64,000 bases of DNA from Sphingomonas ginkgonis (GTDB taxonomy: Bacteria > Pseudomonadota > Alphaproteobacteria > Sphingomonadales > Sphingomonadaceae). Under the pieces are notes generated by a model. That model worked only from the letters and a program-made list of their open reading frames with translations, ran no database searches and was not told where the DNA came from. The position numbers were made by a program, and so were the translations under genes. The stretch is from contig NZ_RWJF01000001.1 in NCBI RefSeq assembly GCF_003970925.1, positions 738,501 to 802,500 on the forward strand. Direction: 5' to 3'. Shown in pieces: positions 44,819 to 53,539 of this stretch (positions are counted from its first letter, which is position 1; each line of letters begins with the position of its first letter).

Positions 44819-45493
44819 ATGCGCAAGACGATGCTGATGCTGACCGCCGCGCTCGTGCTGGCGGCGCCCGCGGCCGCCCGCCCGGGCTACTGGGGGACGC
44901 CCGGCTGGGGCCAGTCGCTCGGGCTTGGGATCAACATCGGCGGCGGGCATGCCCGCGACAGTCGCGAGGGACGGGTCAGCGTGGCCCGCTTCATCGCCGC
45001 GGACGTCGACCCCGCCGCGCTTCGCCACGGCGCCATCGCGGTGGTGGCGGCCGACAATGCGCTCCTCGGGGCCGGGCCGCAGGACCCGTTCCAGGCCGCG
45101 GTCTACGCGCGGCTGGTGCAGGCCGGCTATGTCGGCGGGGTCGCGCCCGCGGCCGCCGGGCAGGTCGCCGAGGTGCGGATCGTGCGCAGCCTCGTCCGTC
45201 CCGAGGGACCGCGTCCGCGTCCCGTCAGCGGCGAGGCGGCGGTCGGCGGCGGCACCTACGGCGGCTATGGCGCGCTCGGCATCAACGTCGACCTGAGCGG
45301 CCCCGACAAGGCGCTCGTCGCGACCCGGCTCGAGACCGCGATCCGCGATCGCGCCAGCGGCAAGCTGCTGTGGGAGGGCCATGCCGAGATCGTCACCCGC
45401 GAGGGCGACGGCAAGTGGACCAGCGAGCGGGTCGCCGACCGGCTGGCAGGCGAGCTGTTCAAGGATTTCCCCGCGCGCGCCCAGCGCAGCTGA
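44819..45493 (+). CDS. DUF4136 domain exported protein
   Basis: A 224-residue exported protein with a signal peptide (MLMLTAALVLAAPAAARPG) and no lipobox. The rest resembles DUF4136: an N-terminal strand region, a central AEVRIVRSLVRPEG segment, a glycine/tyrosine loop, and a final WEGHAEIVTREGDGKW followed by AGELFKDFP. Most family members are lipoproteins of unknown function. AAGGA at 44805-44809 sits 9 bases before the ATG at 44819 and directly abuts the one at 44810, so 44819 is the likely start. It ends 6 bp from convergent moaA. Confidence 0.78.
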   Translation: MRKTMLMLTAALVLAAPAAARPGYWGTPGWGQSLGLGINIGGGHARDSREGRVSVARFIAADVDPAALRHGAIAVVAADNALLGAGPQDPFQAAVYARLVQAGYVGGVAPAAAGQVAEVRIVRSLVRPEGPRPRPVSGEAAVGGGTYGGYGALGINVDLSGPDKALVATRLETAIRDRASGKLLWEGHAEIVTREGDGKWTSERVADRLAGELFKDFPARAQRS

Positions 45494-45499
45494 CCCGGC

Positions 45500-46492
45500 T
45501 CAGCCGCCCGTCACGCTCATGTGGCGGGCGACCGCCGGCTGCGGCGCGGCGACGTCGAAGGCGTGGCGCTGCGGCTTGCCGGCGACCAGCCGGTCGAGCG
45601 CGGCGGCGACCGCGTCCGCCCCGCCGCTGCGCAGAAGCTCGCGCAGCTCCACCTTCTGGTCGTGGCCGAGGCAGCCGTAGACGGTACCTGTCGCGGTGAT
45701 CCGGATGCGGTTGCAGCCCGCGCAGAAATTGCTGGTGAGCGGGGTGATGAAGCCGAGCCGGACGCCCAGCTCGGCGACGTCGACGTAGCGCGCCGGACCG
45801 CCAGTGCGGCTGAGATTGGGAACGAGGGTGAACCGCTCCTCCAGCCGCTGGCGGACCGCGTCGAGCGGCAGGTAGTGGTCGGTGCGGTCGTCCTCCACCT
45901 CGCCGAGCGGCATCGTCTCGATCAGGGTCAGCGCATGGCCTTCCGCCGCGCACCAGCGCAGCATCGGCTCGATCTCCTCCTCGTTGAGGCCCTTGAGCGC
46001 GACCATGTTGATCTTGACCTCGAGCCCGGCGGCCTTCGCCGCGGCGATCCCCGCGAGCACCCGGTCGAGCTGCCCACGGCGGGTGATGTGGGCGAACAGC
46101 TGCGGGTCGCGGCTGTCGAGGCTGACGTTGATCCGCCGCACTCCCGCCGCCGCCAGCCGCGGCGCGGCGCCGGCAAGCTGGGTCCCGTTGGTGGTGAGCG
46201 TCAGCTCGTCGAGCCCGTGGCCGAGCCGCGTGCCGAGCCGGTCGACGAGATCGAGCACCCCGCGCCGCACCAGCGGCTCGCCGCCGGTCAGCCGCAGCCG
46301 GTTGACTCCCCGCGCGATCAGCACGTCGGCGAGCTGCTCGATCTCCTCGAACCGCAGCAGCTCGTCCCGCGGCAGAAATTGCATCGTCTCGGCCATGCAA
46401 TAGCGGCAGCGCAGGTCGCAGCGGTCGGTCACCGACAGCCGGACATAGCTGATCCGCCGGCCAAAGCCGTCGATGAGAGTGGAGGGAGTCAC
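45500..46492 (-). CDS. moaA: GTP 3',8-cyclase MoaA
   Basis: A 330-residue radical-SAM enzyme starting molybdenum-cofactor synthesis by converting GTP to 3',8-cyclo-GTP. The N-terminal SAM cluster is CDLRCRYC (Cys25, 29, 32), SAM contact GGEP, and the C-terminal substrate-side [4Fe-4S] site FCAGCNRIRITATGTVYGCLG is complete. The C-terminal Gly-Gly tail (SVTGG) needed for activity is present. The gene stands alone; moaC and other moa genes are not in the window. An orphan molybdenum-hydroxylase subunit lies 11 kb away. Confidence 0.95.
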   Translation of the reverse strand: MTPSTLIDGFGRRISYVRLSVTDRCDLRCRYCMAETMQFLPRDELLRFEEIEQLADVLIARGVNRLRLTGGEPLVRRGVLDLVDRLGTRLGHGLDELTLTTNGTQLAGAAPRLAAAGVRRINVSLDSRDPQLFAHITRRGQLDRVLAGIAAAKAAGLEVKINMVALKGLNEEEIEPMLRWCAAEGHALTLIETMPLGEVEDDRTDHYLPLDAVRQRLEERFTLVPNLSRTGGPARYVDVAELGVRLGFITPLTSNFCAGCNRIRITATGTVYGCLGHDQKVELRELLRSGGADAVAAALDRLVAGKPQRHAFDVAAPQPAVARHMSVTGG

Positions 46493-46659
46493 CCCGGCAC
46501 AACGCGCGAGTGGCCTCCGGGAGTCAACCGCTCTTGAAATCCTCCGCCATTCATCGCTTCGTGGCGCCGATTTAACCCTGACGGGCGGAACGACCCGCCC
46601 CCGCCCCCCGTTTCTTCATCGGCCGAGACAAAGTCCGGCATGAAGTAAGGAGAGAGAGG

Positions 46660-46899
46660 TTGCGTATCATTTCGACCCTCACCATCGCCGCGACCCTGGC
46701 GGTCGGCATGGCGGTCCCTGCGCAGGCGCGCGAGGGCTGCGGCCCCGGCGGCCATCGTGGTCCCTATGGGCATTGTCGCCCAAACCGCGGCCAGCAGGCC
46801 TGGATCGTCGGCCATTATTATCCGAGCCGCGGCTACTGGGACGGCCAGCGCTGGTACCAGCATCGCTATCGCTACCACAACGACTGGCGCTACCGCTAA
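46660..46899 (+). CDS. Small exported GCG/CRPN-type protein
   Basis: A 79-residue secreted protein: signal peptide (LTIAATLAVGMAVPAQA) followed by GCGPGGHRGPYGHCRPNRGQ and a Tyr/Arg/Trp-rich tail. The GCG-x-CRPN core resembles a family of small secreted proteins that carry this motif before repetitive tails. The two cysteines could form one disulfide. The TTG start at 46660 is supported by AAGGAGAGAGA just upstream. A strong terminator follows the gene. Confidence 0.7.
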   Translation: MRIISTLTIAATLAVGMAVPAQAREGCGPGGHRGPYGHCRPNRGQQAWIVGHYYPSRGYWDGQRWYQHRYRYHNDWRYR

Positions 46900-46918
46900 G
46901 CGTCAGCCCAGGACCAAC

Positions 46919-46948
46919 CCGCCCGCGACCGACCGTCGCGGGCGGTTT
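46919..46948 (+). terminator. Rho-independent terminator after the small exported protein
   Basis: A perfect 11-bp stem, CCGCCCGCGAC (46919-46929) with GTCGCGGGCGG (46935-46945), a 5-base loop and TTT after it. Confidence 0.85.
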
Positions 46949-47077
46949 GCTGTCGGGCATCCCGCGCCGCCGTGCCGGAACACCGGCGGGCAAGGGGCGT
47001 AGTGGGAAGTCCGGGTCGTTACGCCCCGGCGTGCAGGTCCTTCGCCGCACGACGTTCTCGATGAGGTTCCCGCTGCC

Positions 47078-50000
47078 ATGAGTCTGGCACTGGCCGATGG
47101 CCTGCTCGCAATCGCGTCCCGCGCCGCCGACGGCCCGCTACTCTACATCGCCGCGACCGAGCAGCGCGCCGAGCGGCTCGCCCGGCTCGCCCGCGCCGCG
47201 CTGCCCGACCGGACCATCCTCTACTGCCCGGCGACCGACGCCATCCCCGGCGAGGCCTCGCCGCCCTCGCCGGCCAATGCGGGAGAGCGCGTCGCCGCGC
47301 TCCACGCGCTGGCCGCCGAGGCGGGGGGATCGGCGATCCTCATCGCCTCGGCCGAGGCGAGCGTCTACCGCTACGCCCCGCCAAGCGCCTTCGTCGCCAA
47401 CCCGCCGGAAGTGGTCAGCGGCGAGAAGGTCGACCTCGAGGCATTGCAGCAGGAGCTGCTCGGAATTGGCTATCGCACCGACGAGCGGATCGACGAGCCG
47501 GGCGAAGTCGGGGCGCCGGGAACGGTGCTCGACGTCTTCCCGGTCGATGCCGAGTGGCCGGTGCGGATCGAGGTGGAGGAGGGCGTCATCCGCTCGCTTC
47601 GCTCTTATGACCCCGTCTCGCAGCGCAGCCACGAGGAGCGCGAGCGGCTGTCGCTCGGCCGCGCCGCCGAGCCCGAGCTGGGCGACCAGGGCGTGTCGCT
47701 GCTCGCCCACCATCCCGAGGCGACCGTGCTGATGGAGCCGGACGCCGCCGGGCGGCGGCAGCGAACGGTCGACCTCATCGCCAGCCTGGAAGGCCGCAAG
47801 CGGCGGCTCGACCCGGCGCGCTACGTCGACGCGGCGACCTGGCAGAAGGAGCTGGACGGGCGCAGCGTCGAGGCCCCGGCCGAGCATCCGGCCGCCCCGC
47901 GCTTCATCACCGAGCGGCGCCCGGCGCGCGCGGTTGCCCGTTTTCTCGAGGAGCAGGCGGCGGCCAAGAGCCCGGTGCTGGTCGCCGGAAGCGAGCGCGA
48001 CACCCGCTATCTCGCCCGCCGCTTCGCCCGCGACGCCAAGCAGGAGGGGCCGCTCCATCGCGACCTCGCCCAGGCGCTGGCAGGCGACGAGCCGCTGGCC
48101 TTCGTCACCGTCCCGCTCGACGCCGGGATCGTCGCCGACGATCGCGCAATCCTCGCCGCCGCCGACCTGATGGGCGGCCGCGCCGACCGCGACGACCAGC
48201 TCTCCGCCAGCATCGGCGCCGACCTTTTGTCGATCGAGCTCCGGGTCGGCGACGCGGTGGTCCACGAGGACCATGGCGTCGCCATCCTCAAGGGGCTGAA
48301 GCCGCTCGACGGTCCGGCCGGGAGCGGCGAGACGATCGAGCTGGAATATGCCAAGGACGGGATCCGCCAGGTCCCGCTCGGCGACGCGGGCAAGCTGTGG
48401 CGCTACGGCGGCGAGCCCGATGCCGTGCGCCTCGACACGCTCGACGGCAAGAGCTGGGCCAAGCGCCGTCCGGCGATCGATGCTTCGATCGCGGAAACGG
48501 CGCGGGCGATCCGGGCGCTCGCCCGCGAGAAGGCGAAGGCCGACGCGCCGGTACTCGAGGCACCGTTCGCCGAACTCGAAAGGTTCGCGCAAGGCTTTCC
48601 CTATCAGGAGACCGCCGACCAGTGGAAGGCGATCGAGGCGGTCCGCGCCGACCTCCTGTCGGGCAAACCGATGGACCGGCTGATCGTCGGCGACGTCGGC
48701 TTCGGCAAGACCGAGGTCGCGCTCCGGGCGGCGGCGCAGGCAATGCTGGCGGGCCAGCAGGTCGCGCTGATCGCCCCGACCACGCTCCTCGCGCGCCAGC
48801 ATTTCGAGCTGTTCAGCCGCCGCTTCAAGCCGCTCGGGATCGCGGTCGCGATGCTCAGCCGATTGGCGGCGGGCGAAGCGAAGAAGACCAAGGCGGCGCT
48901 TGCCGACGGCAGCCTGCGGATGGTCGTCGGCACCTCCGCGCTCGCCAGCGAGAGCGTCAGGTACAAGGATCTGGCGCTGGTCATCATTGACGAGGAGCAG
49001 CGGTTCGGCGGCGCGCAGAAGGACAAGCTGGCGCGGATGGGGGCGGGCCATGTCCTGCGGCTGTCCGCGACGCCCATCCCGCGCACGCTGCAGACCGCGC
49101 TGGTCGGGCTCAACGACCTCTCGATCATCGCCACCCCGCCGGCCCGCCGGGTGCCGGTGCGGACCACGCTGGGCGAGATCGACGAGCCGACCATCCGCGC
49201 CGCGCTGCTGCGCGAGCACGGCCGCGCCGGCCAGTCGTTCGTGGTCGTGCCCCGGATCGAGGACGTGCCGGCGACCGAGGCACTGCTGGCCAAGCTGGTG
49301 CCCGACCTCACGGTCATCACCGTCCACGGCAAGATGAAGGGCGAGGAGGCGGAGGCAGCGCTGGTCTCCTTCGCCGACGGGGAAGGCGACGTGCTGCTCG
49401 CCACCAGCATCATCGAGACGGGACTGGACGTGCCGCGCGCCAACACGATGATCGTGCTCGACGCGCAGCGGTTCGGGATCGGCCAGCTTCACCAGCTGCG
49501 CGGACGGGTCGGCCGCTCCAGCCGCCGCGCCGCGGTTCTGTTGATGACCCCCGCGGGCAAGCCGCTGCCCGACCGCACGCGGACCCGGCTGATGCACCTG
49601 ACCGCTCAGGATTCGCTGGGCGCCGGCTTCGCGGTCAGCGCGCACGACCTCGACATGCGCGGCGCGGGCGATCTCGTCAGCGACGAGCAGTCGGGGCACA
49701 TGAAGCTGGTCGGGATCGAGCTTTACCAGCATCTCCTCACCAATGTCCTGAAGGAGCTTGCCGGCGAGCCCGCGCCGCCGCCACTGCCGGCGATCGAGGG
49801 CGGGGAGGGCGGCCATCTTCCGGCCGACTGGATCGTCGAGCCCGATGCCCGCATCGCCGCCTACATCCGCCTCGCGCGGGCGACCTCGGGCGATGATCTC
49901 GACCAGCTCGCGGACGAGCTGGAGGACCGCTACGGCGCGGTGCCGCCGGCCGCGGCGCAGCTGCTCGACGATCGCCGGCTCGCGCTCGGTGCGCGCGCGC

Positions 50001-50182
50001 TGGGCTTGAAGCGGGTGCAGATCGGGCCGAGCGGGATCGCGCTCACCCCGGCGAGCGGGACCAAGCTGCCGAAGGATGCTCCGGTCGAGGTCAAGGGCGA
50101 TCGCTGGCTGCTGAAGTTCCCGCCCGTCACCGATGCGGAAGCGCGCGCCAAGGCGGCGGCGCTGCTCGACGAGCTCGCCTAG
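47078..50182 (+). CDS. mfd: Transcription-repair coupling factor Mfd homologue, shortened N-terminus
   Basis: A 1,034-residue ATP-dependent translocase. An N-terminal UvrB-like module (~1-330) is divergent; an RNA-polymerase-interaction-type region follows near 390-460 (ELRVGDAVVHEDHGVAILKG). The RecG-like motor has Walker A GDVGFGKTE (Lys544), DEEQ at ~638, SATPIPRTLQ and HQLRGRVGRS. A TRG-like segment (FAVSAHDLDMRGAGDLVSDE) and the C-terminal D7-type domain complete it. Classical Mfd is about 1,150 residues, with its Walker lysine ~90 residues later, so the deficit is mainly before the motor. Mfd removes stalled RNA polymerase and recruits UvrA; if a longer Mfd exists elsewhere in the genome, this is a paralogue. 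Confidence 0.82.
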   Translation: MSLALADGLLAIASRAADGPLLYIAATEQRAERLARLARAALPDRTILYCPATDAIPGEASPPSPANAGERVAALHALAAEAGGSAILIASAEASVYRYAPPSAFVANPPEVVSGEKVDLEALQQELLGIGYRTDERIDEPGEVGAPGTVLDVFPVDAEWPVRIEVEEGVIRSLRSYDPVSQRSHEERERLSLGRAAEPELGDQGVSLLAHHPEATVLMEPDAAGRRQRTVDLIASLEGRKRRLDPARYVDAATWQKELDGRSVEAPAEHPAAPRFITERRPARAVARFLEEQAAAKSPVLVAGSERDTRYLARRFARDAKQEGPLHRDLAQALAGDEPLAFVTVPLDAGIVADDRAILAAADLMGGRADRDDQLSASIGADLLSIELRVGDAVVHEDHGVAILKGLKPLDGPAGSGETIELEYAKDGIRQVPLGDAGKLWRYGGEPDAVRLDTLDGKSWAKRRPAIDASIAETARAIRALAREKAKADAPVLEAPFAELERFAQGFPYQETADQWKAIEAVRADLLSGKPMDRLIVGDVGFGKTEVALRAAAQAMLAGQQVALIAPTTLLARQHFELFSRRFKPLGIAVAMLSRLAAGEAKKTKAALADGSLRMVVGTSALASESVRYKDLALVIIDEEQRFGGAQKDKLARMGAGHVLRLSATPIPRTLQTALVGLNDLSIIATPPARRVPVRTTLGEIDEPTIRAALLREHGRAGQSFVVVPRIEDVPATEALLAKLVPDLTVITVHGKMKGEEAEAALVSFADGEGDVLLATSIIETGLDVPRANTMIVLDAQRFGIGQLHQLRGRVGRSSRRAAVLLMTPAGKPLPDRTRTRLMHLTAQDSLGAGFAVSAHDLDMRGAGDLVSDEQSGHMKLVGIELYQHLLTNVLKELAGEPAPPPLPAIEGGEGGHLPADWIVEPDARIAAYIRLARATSGDDLDQLADELEDRYGAVPPAAAQLLDDRRLALGARALGLKRVQIGPSGIALTPASGTKLPKDAPVEVKGDRWLLKFPPVTDAEARAKAAALLDELA

Positions 50183-50237
50183 TCCCATTGCGGGAGGGGT
50201 CGGAACCCGCCCGCCTGCCCGGGCATTGGCCCGGTGG

Positions 50238-51143
50238 ATGCATCGTTCGCTTCGTCACCTTGTTCGCCGTGGCGAAGACCGCGTCCGCCGGCTGCGCGTC
50301 CTGCTGATCTTCGCCTGGCGCCACCGCCGCCTCGCCGACCTCGCGAGCCCCACCACGCTGACCGAGCAAGTGCAGCGCCGCAAGCTCGAGGACCGCAACC
50401 CCTGGCTTCACCAGCTTGCCGACAAGCTGGCGGTCAAGGACCATGTCGCCGCGCTGCTCGGCACGCGCTGGGTGACCCCGACGCTGTGGCGCGGGACTGA
50501 GCTGCCCGCGGAGTCGGCCTGGCCGCTGCCGTTCGTGGTCAAGTCCCGCCACGGCTGCGGCCATGTCCGGGTCGTCCGCGACGAGCGCGACTATCGCCGC
50601 GCCCGCCGCTCGGCGCGGCGCTGGATGCGGCAGCGCTACGGCGCCTGGCTCGATGAATGGGGTTATCGCGACATCCCGCGCGGGCTGCTGGTCGAGCCCT
50701 ATATCGGTGAGGACGAGCGGCTGCCGGTCGACTTCAAGCTGTTCGTGTTCGGCGGCCGGGTGCGCTTCGTCCAGGTCCATCTCGACCGCGCCGGCGACCA
50801 TCGCTGGATCGTGTTCGACACCGGCTGGCGGCGAGTGTCGCCGGCCAGCGCCGATCCCGATCCGGCCCCGCCGCGGACGCTCGGGCAGATGATCGAGGCC
50901 GCCGAGCGGCTGGGCGCCGGGTTCGACTTCGTTCGGGTCGATCTCTACGAGGTCGCCGGACGCCCGCTGTTCGGCGAGCTCACCTTCTATCCCGGGTCCG
51001 GGCTGGAGCCGGTCCGGCCGGCGACACTCGACGCCGAGATGGGACGGCTGTGGGCGGAGGCACGCCTTCTGCCGGCGAACGGGGGTGGAGAGGCCGGCGC
51101 GCTGCCGCCGCCGGCCGAGGCGAGTGGGGGCTCGCTCATTTAG
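50238..51143 (+). CDS. TupA-like ATP-grasp family protein
   Basis: A 301-residue protein resembling the TupA-like ATP-grasp family linked to polysaccharide or teichuronopeptide synthesis. Visible segments: TLTEQVQRRKLEDRNPWLHQ, DKLAVKDHVA, FVVKSRHGCGHVRVV (nucleotide lysine/glycine loop), GLLVEPYIGEDERLPVDFKL (metal/ATP site) and DFVRVDLYEVAGRPLFGELT with the final acidic ligands. Members ligate amino acids to glycans or sugars. It follows mfd by 55 bp. The start ATG 50238 fits the length of relatives. Confidence 0.8.
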   Translation: MHRSLRHLVRRGEDRVRRLRVLLIFAWRHRRLADLASPTTLTEQVQRRKLEDRNPWLHQLADKLAVKDHVAALLGTRWVTPTLWRGTELPAESAWPLPFVVKSRHGCGHVRVVRDERDYRRARRSARRWMRQRYGAWLDEWGYRDIPRGLLVEPYIGEDERLPVDFKLFVFGGRVRFVQVHLDRAGDHRWIVFDTGWRRVSPASADPDPAPPRTLGQMIEAAERLGAGFDFVRVDLYEVAGRPLFGELTFYPGSGLEPVRPATLDAEMGRLWAEARLLPANGGGEAGALPPPAEASGGSLI

Positions 51144-51280
51144 TCATCAAAGAGGGGGAGTGTTGCCCTGCGAGCGAACCAGGATGAGGATCCGGGACGC
51201 TGAACCGTTAACGGGTTTGGAACCGCGCGCCAGTCGAGTGAGTCAGGCTTAGCAACGGCCCAACCCGCGGTGAGTTGTCG

Positions 51281-53381
51281 ATGAACGAAAGCAGCAAGCC
51301 GATCTGCGCCAGCGATGTCGTCATTACCGCCGATCTTGATCGTCGACCCTCGCGTGCGCCGGACTACCAGGCGGAGAACGACACGCTGCGGATCTTGGCC
51401 GCGGCGCTGGCGAGCAGGCCGGACGAGGTGCTGCAATGCCTGGTCGAGCGGACGATGGCGCTGACCGGAGCGGAATCCGTCGGGGTCAGCCTGCTGGAGC
51501 CGGGCGGCCAGAACGGCATGTTCCGCTGGGTCGCGGCAACCGGCGCATGGGCGCCTTACCGAAACGGCACCATGCCGCGCGAGGCGAGCCCGTGCGGAGA
51601 AGTGATCAGCCGCAATGCCCTGGTGCTGATCAAGGAGCCCGAGCGCGCCTTTCCCGCCCTGCGGCAAGCCAGTCCGCCCGTGCACGAGGGGCTGCTCGCC
51701 CCCTTTCACGTCGATGGCGAGCCGATCGGCACGGTATGGGTGATCAAGCACCGCGCCGACGGCTGCTTCGACCGAGAGGACGCGCGTCTCCTGCAAAGCC
51801 TGACAAGCTTCGCAACGGCGGCCTATCAGATGTCGGCTGCGCTGAAGGGCGAGCAGGCCGGTCGCTTCGCCAGCGAGGAGAACTACCGGACGCTCTTCGA
51901 CTCGATCGACGAGGGTTTCGCCGAGATCGACCTGATCACCGACGAACAGGGTCGTGTCGTCGACTGGCGCTGCCTCAAGCTCAATCCGGCCCTCACGCGC
52001 CTGACCGGAATGGCGGACGTGACCGGCCAGCGGATCAGCGAGATCCTGCCCGACCTCGAGCCGATCTGGGCGGAGCGGTACACGCAATTGCTCAGGACCG
52101 GCGAGCCGATACGCTTCGGAATATGCCGGGTCGATCGACTCGTCGCTCGACGTCTATGCCGCGCTCGTCGGCGAAGTCGGCAGCCGCCGGGTGGTTCTCG
52201 TCTACAACAACATCACCGCGCGCAAGCGAGCCGAGGCAGCCCTGCGGGCGAGCGAGGAGCGGCTGGCGATCCTGCTGAACCTCACTGACGCCTTGCGGCC
52301 GCTGAAGGACCCGCTCGAGATCCTCGATCAATCGACCCGCATCCTCGGCGAATATATGCAGGCCGACCGGACCTTCATCGCGATGATGGAGCCGGACGGC
52401 GTCAATCGGGACGTCTACCACGAATACCTCCGCCCGGGCGCGTCGTCGGTCCTCGGTCATCACAATTTCGACCAGTTCGGCGCCTTCGTCAGCCCGCTCC
52501 TGAGGGAAGGGCACATCATGGCGGTCGAGGACGTCGCGACGCTCTCGCTGACCGAGGCCGAGCTGAGCGCCCAGGCCCATCACGAGGAGCAATATTCGCT
52601 CGACGGGCCGGATCTCGTGCTCGCGCCCAAGGCCGCCGAGGTGCTGACCCTCACAGTCCATGAACTGACGACCAACGCTGTCAAATATGGCGCCCTCTCG
52701 ACCCCGCACGGCCGGGTGAGCGTGCGCTGGGCGACGTTCGAGCGGCGCGGTGCCTCGTGGTTCGGCTTCGACTGGAGCGAGGAAGGTGCGCCGGCGGACG
52801 CCCTGGCCGAGGCCGCCTCGCGCAAGCCGGGCTTCGGCAGCGAGTTGATCGAGGGACGGCTTCCCTACGAACTCGGCGGACGCGGCAAATTGACGATCGA
52901 ACCGGGCGGCGCGCGATGCCGCCTCGAATTTCCGATGAAGCACGGGGCGAGCATGTTGGAAACGACTGCGCCGCGGCGTGCGACAGTGTTTGGAGGAGCG
53001 CTCGACATGAGTGCAGAAGCGGGTCTGACCGGTCATCGGGTGCTGGTGCTCGAGGATGATTTCTATCTCGCGAGCGACACTCGCCGGGCGCTCGAGGGTG
53101 CGGGCGCCGAGGTGCTCGGCCCTTGTGCAAGCGAGGGAGCGGCGATGGACGAGATGGACGACAACCCCACCGCGGCGGTGGTGGACGTCAACCTGGGTCG
53201 GGGCCCCTCGTTCGAGCTCGCGCGCAGCTTGAAGGACCGCGGCACTCCGTTCGTGTTCATCACCGGCTACGACGAGGAGATCATCCCGTCCGAGTTCGAT
53301 GGGATCGCGCGCCTGCAGAAGCCGGTCGAGTTGAAGGACGTCGTCCGCTCGCTGTCGTCAGCGCTGGGCCTGGCCAGCTGA
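51281..53381 (+). pseudogene. Hybrid HWE histidine kinase with frameshift and missing H-box
   Basis: From the ATG at 51281 one frame encodes a GAF domain (~30-165) and a PAS domain (~200-280). At about 52117-52119 the frame breaks; removing one G there restores RFEYAGS and a continuous PAS end (VVLVYNNITARKRAEAALRA) in the next frame. A second GAF starts (ILDQSTRILGEYMQADRTFI) but jumps after SLTEAE straight to the ATPase domain (LTVHELTTNAVKYGALS, WSEEG, GFGSELIEG). The phosphoacceptor His region and most of the second GAF are absent. A receiver domain follows (VLVLEDDFYLASD, phospho-Asp in VVDVNLG), preceded by a GGAGGAG and ATG at 53007 that could express it alone. Kinase activity is not expected. 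Confidence 0.8.
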
Positions 53382-53539
53382 CGCGCGGGGACGCGCTCCG
53401 GGTCGGGCGCCATGAGCGAGCGTTCTGGGCTGTCGCACGTGATGGGGAGTTGTCGCGCCACCAGCGATGGCCAGTAGGCATTTGCCAGTGACCGCTATGA
53501 CCGCAGCCGCACCGGCCTTTCGATCGATACGCCCCGATC

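Noticed and set aside
47138-50188. A 1,016-codon minus-strand open frame opposite mfd
   Set aside because: Shadow of the helicase gene; no motifs, whereas the plus strand carries complete helicase motifs.
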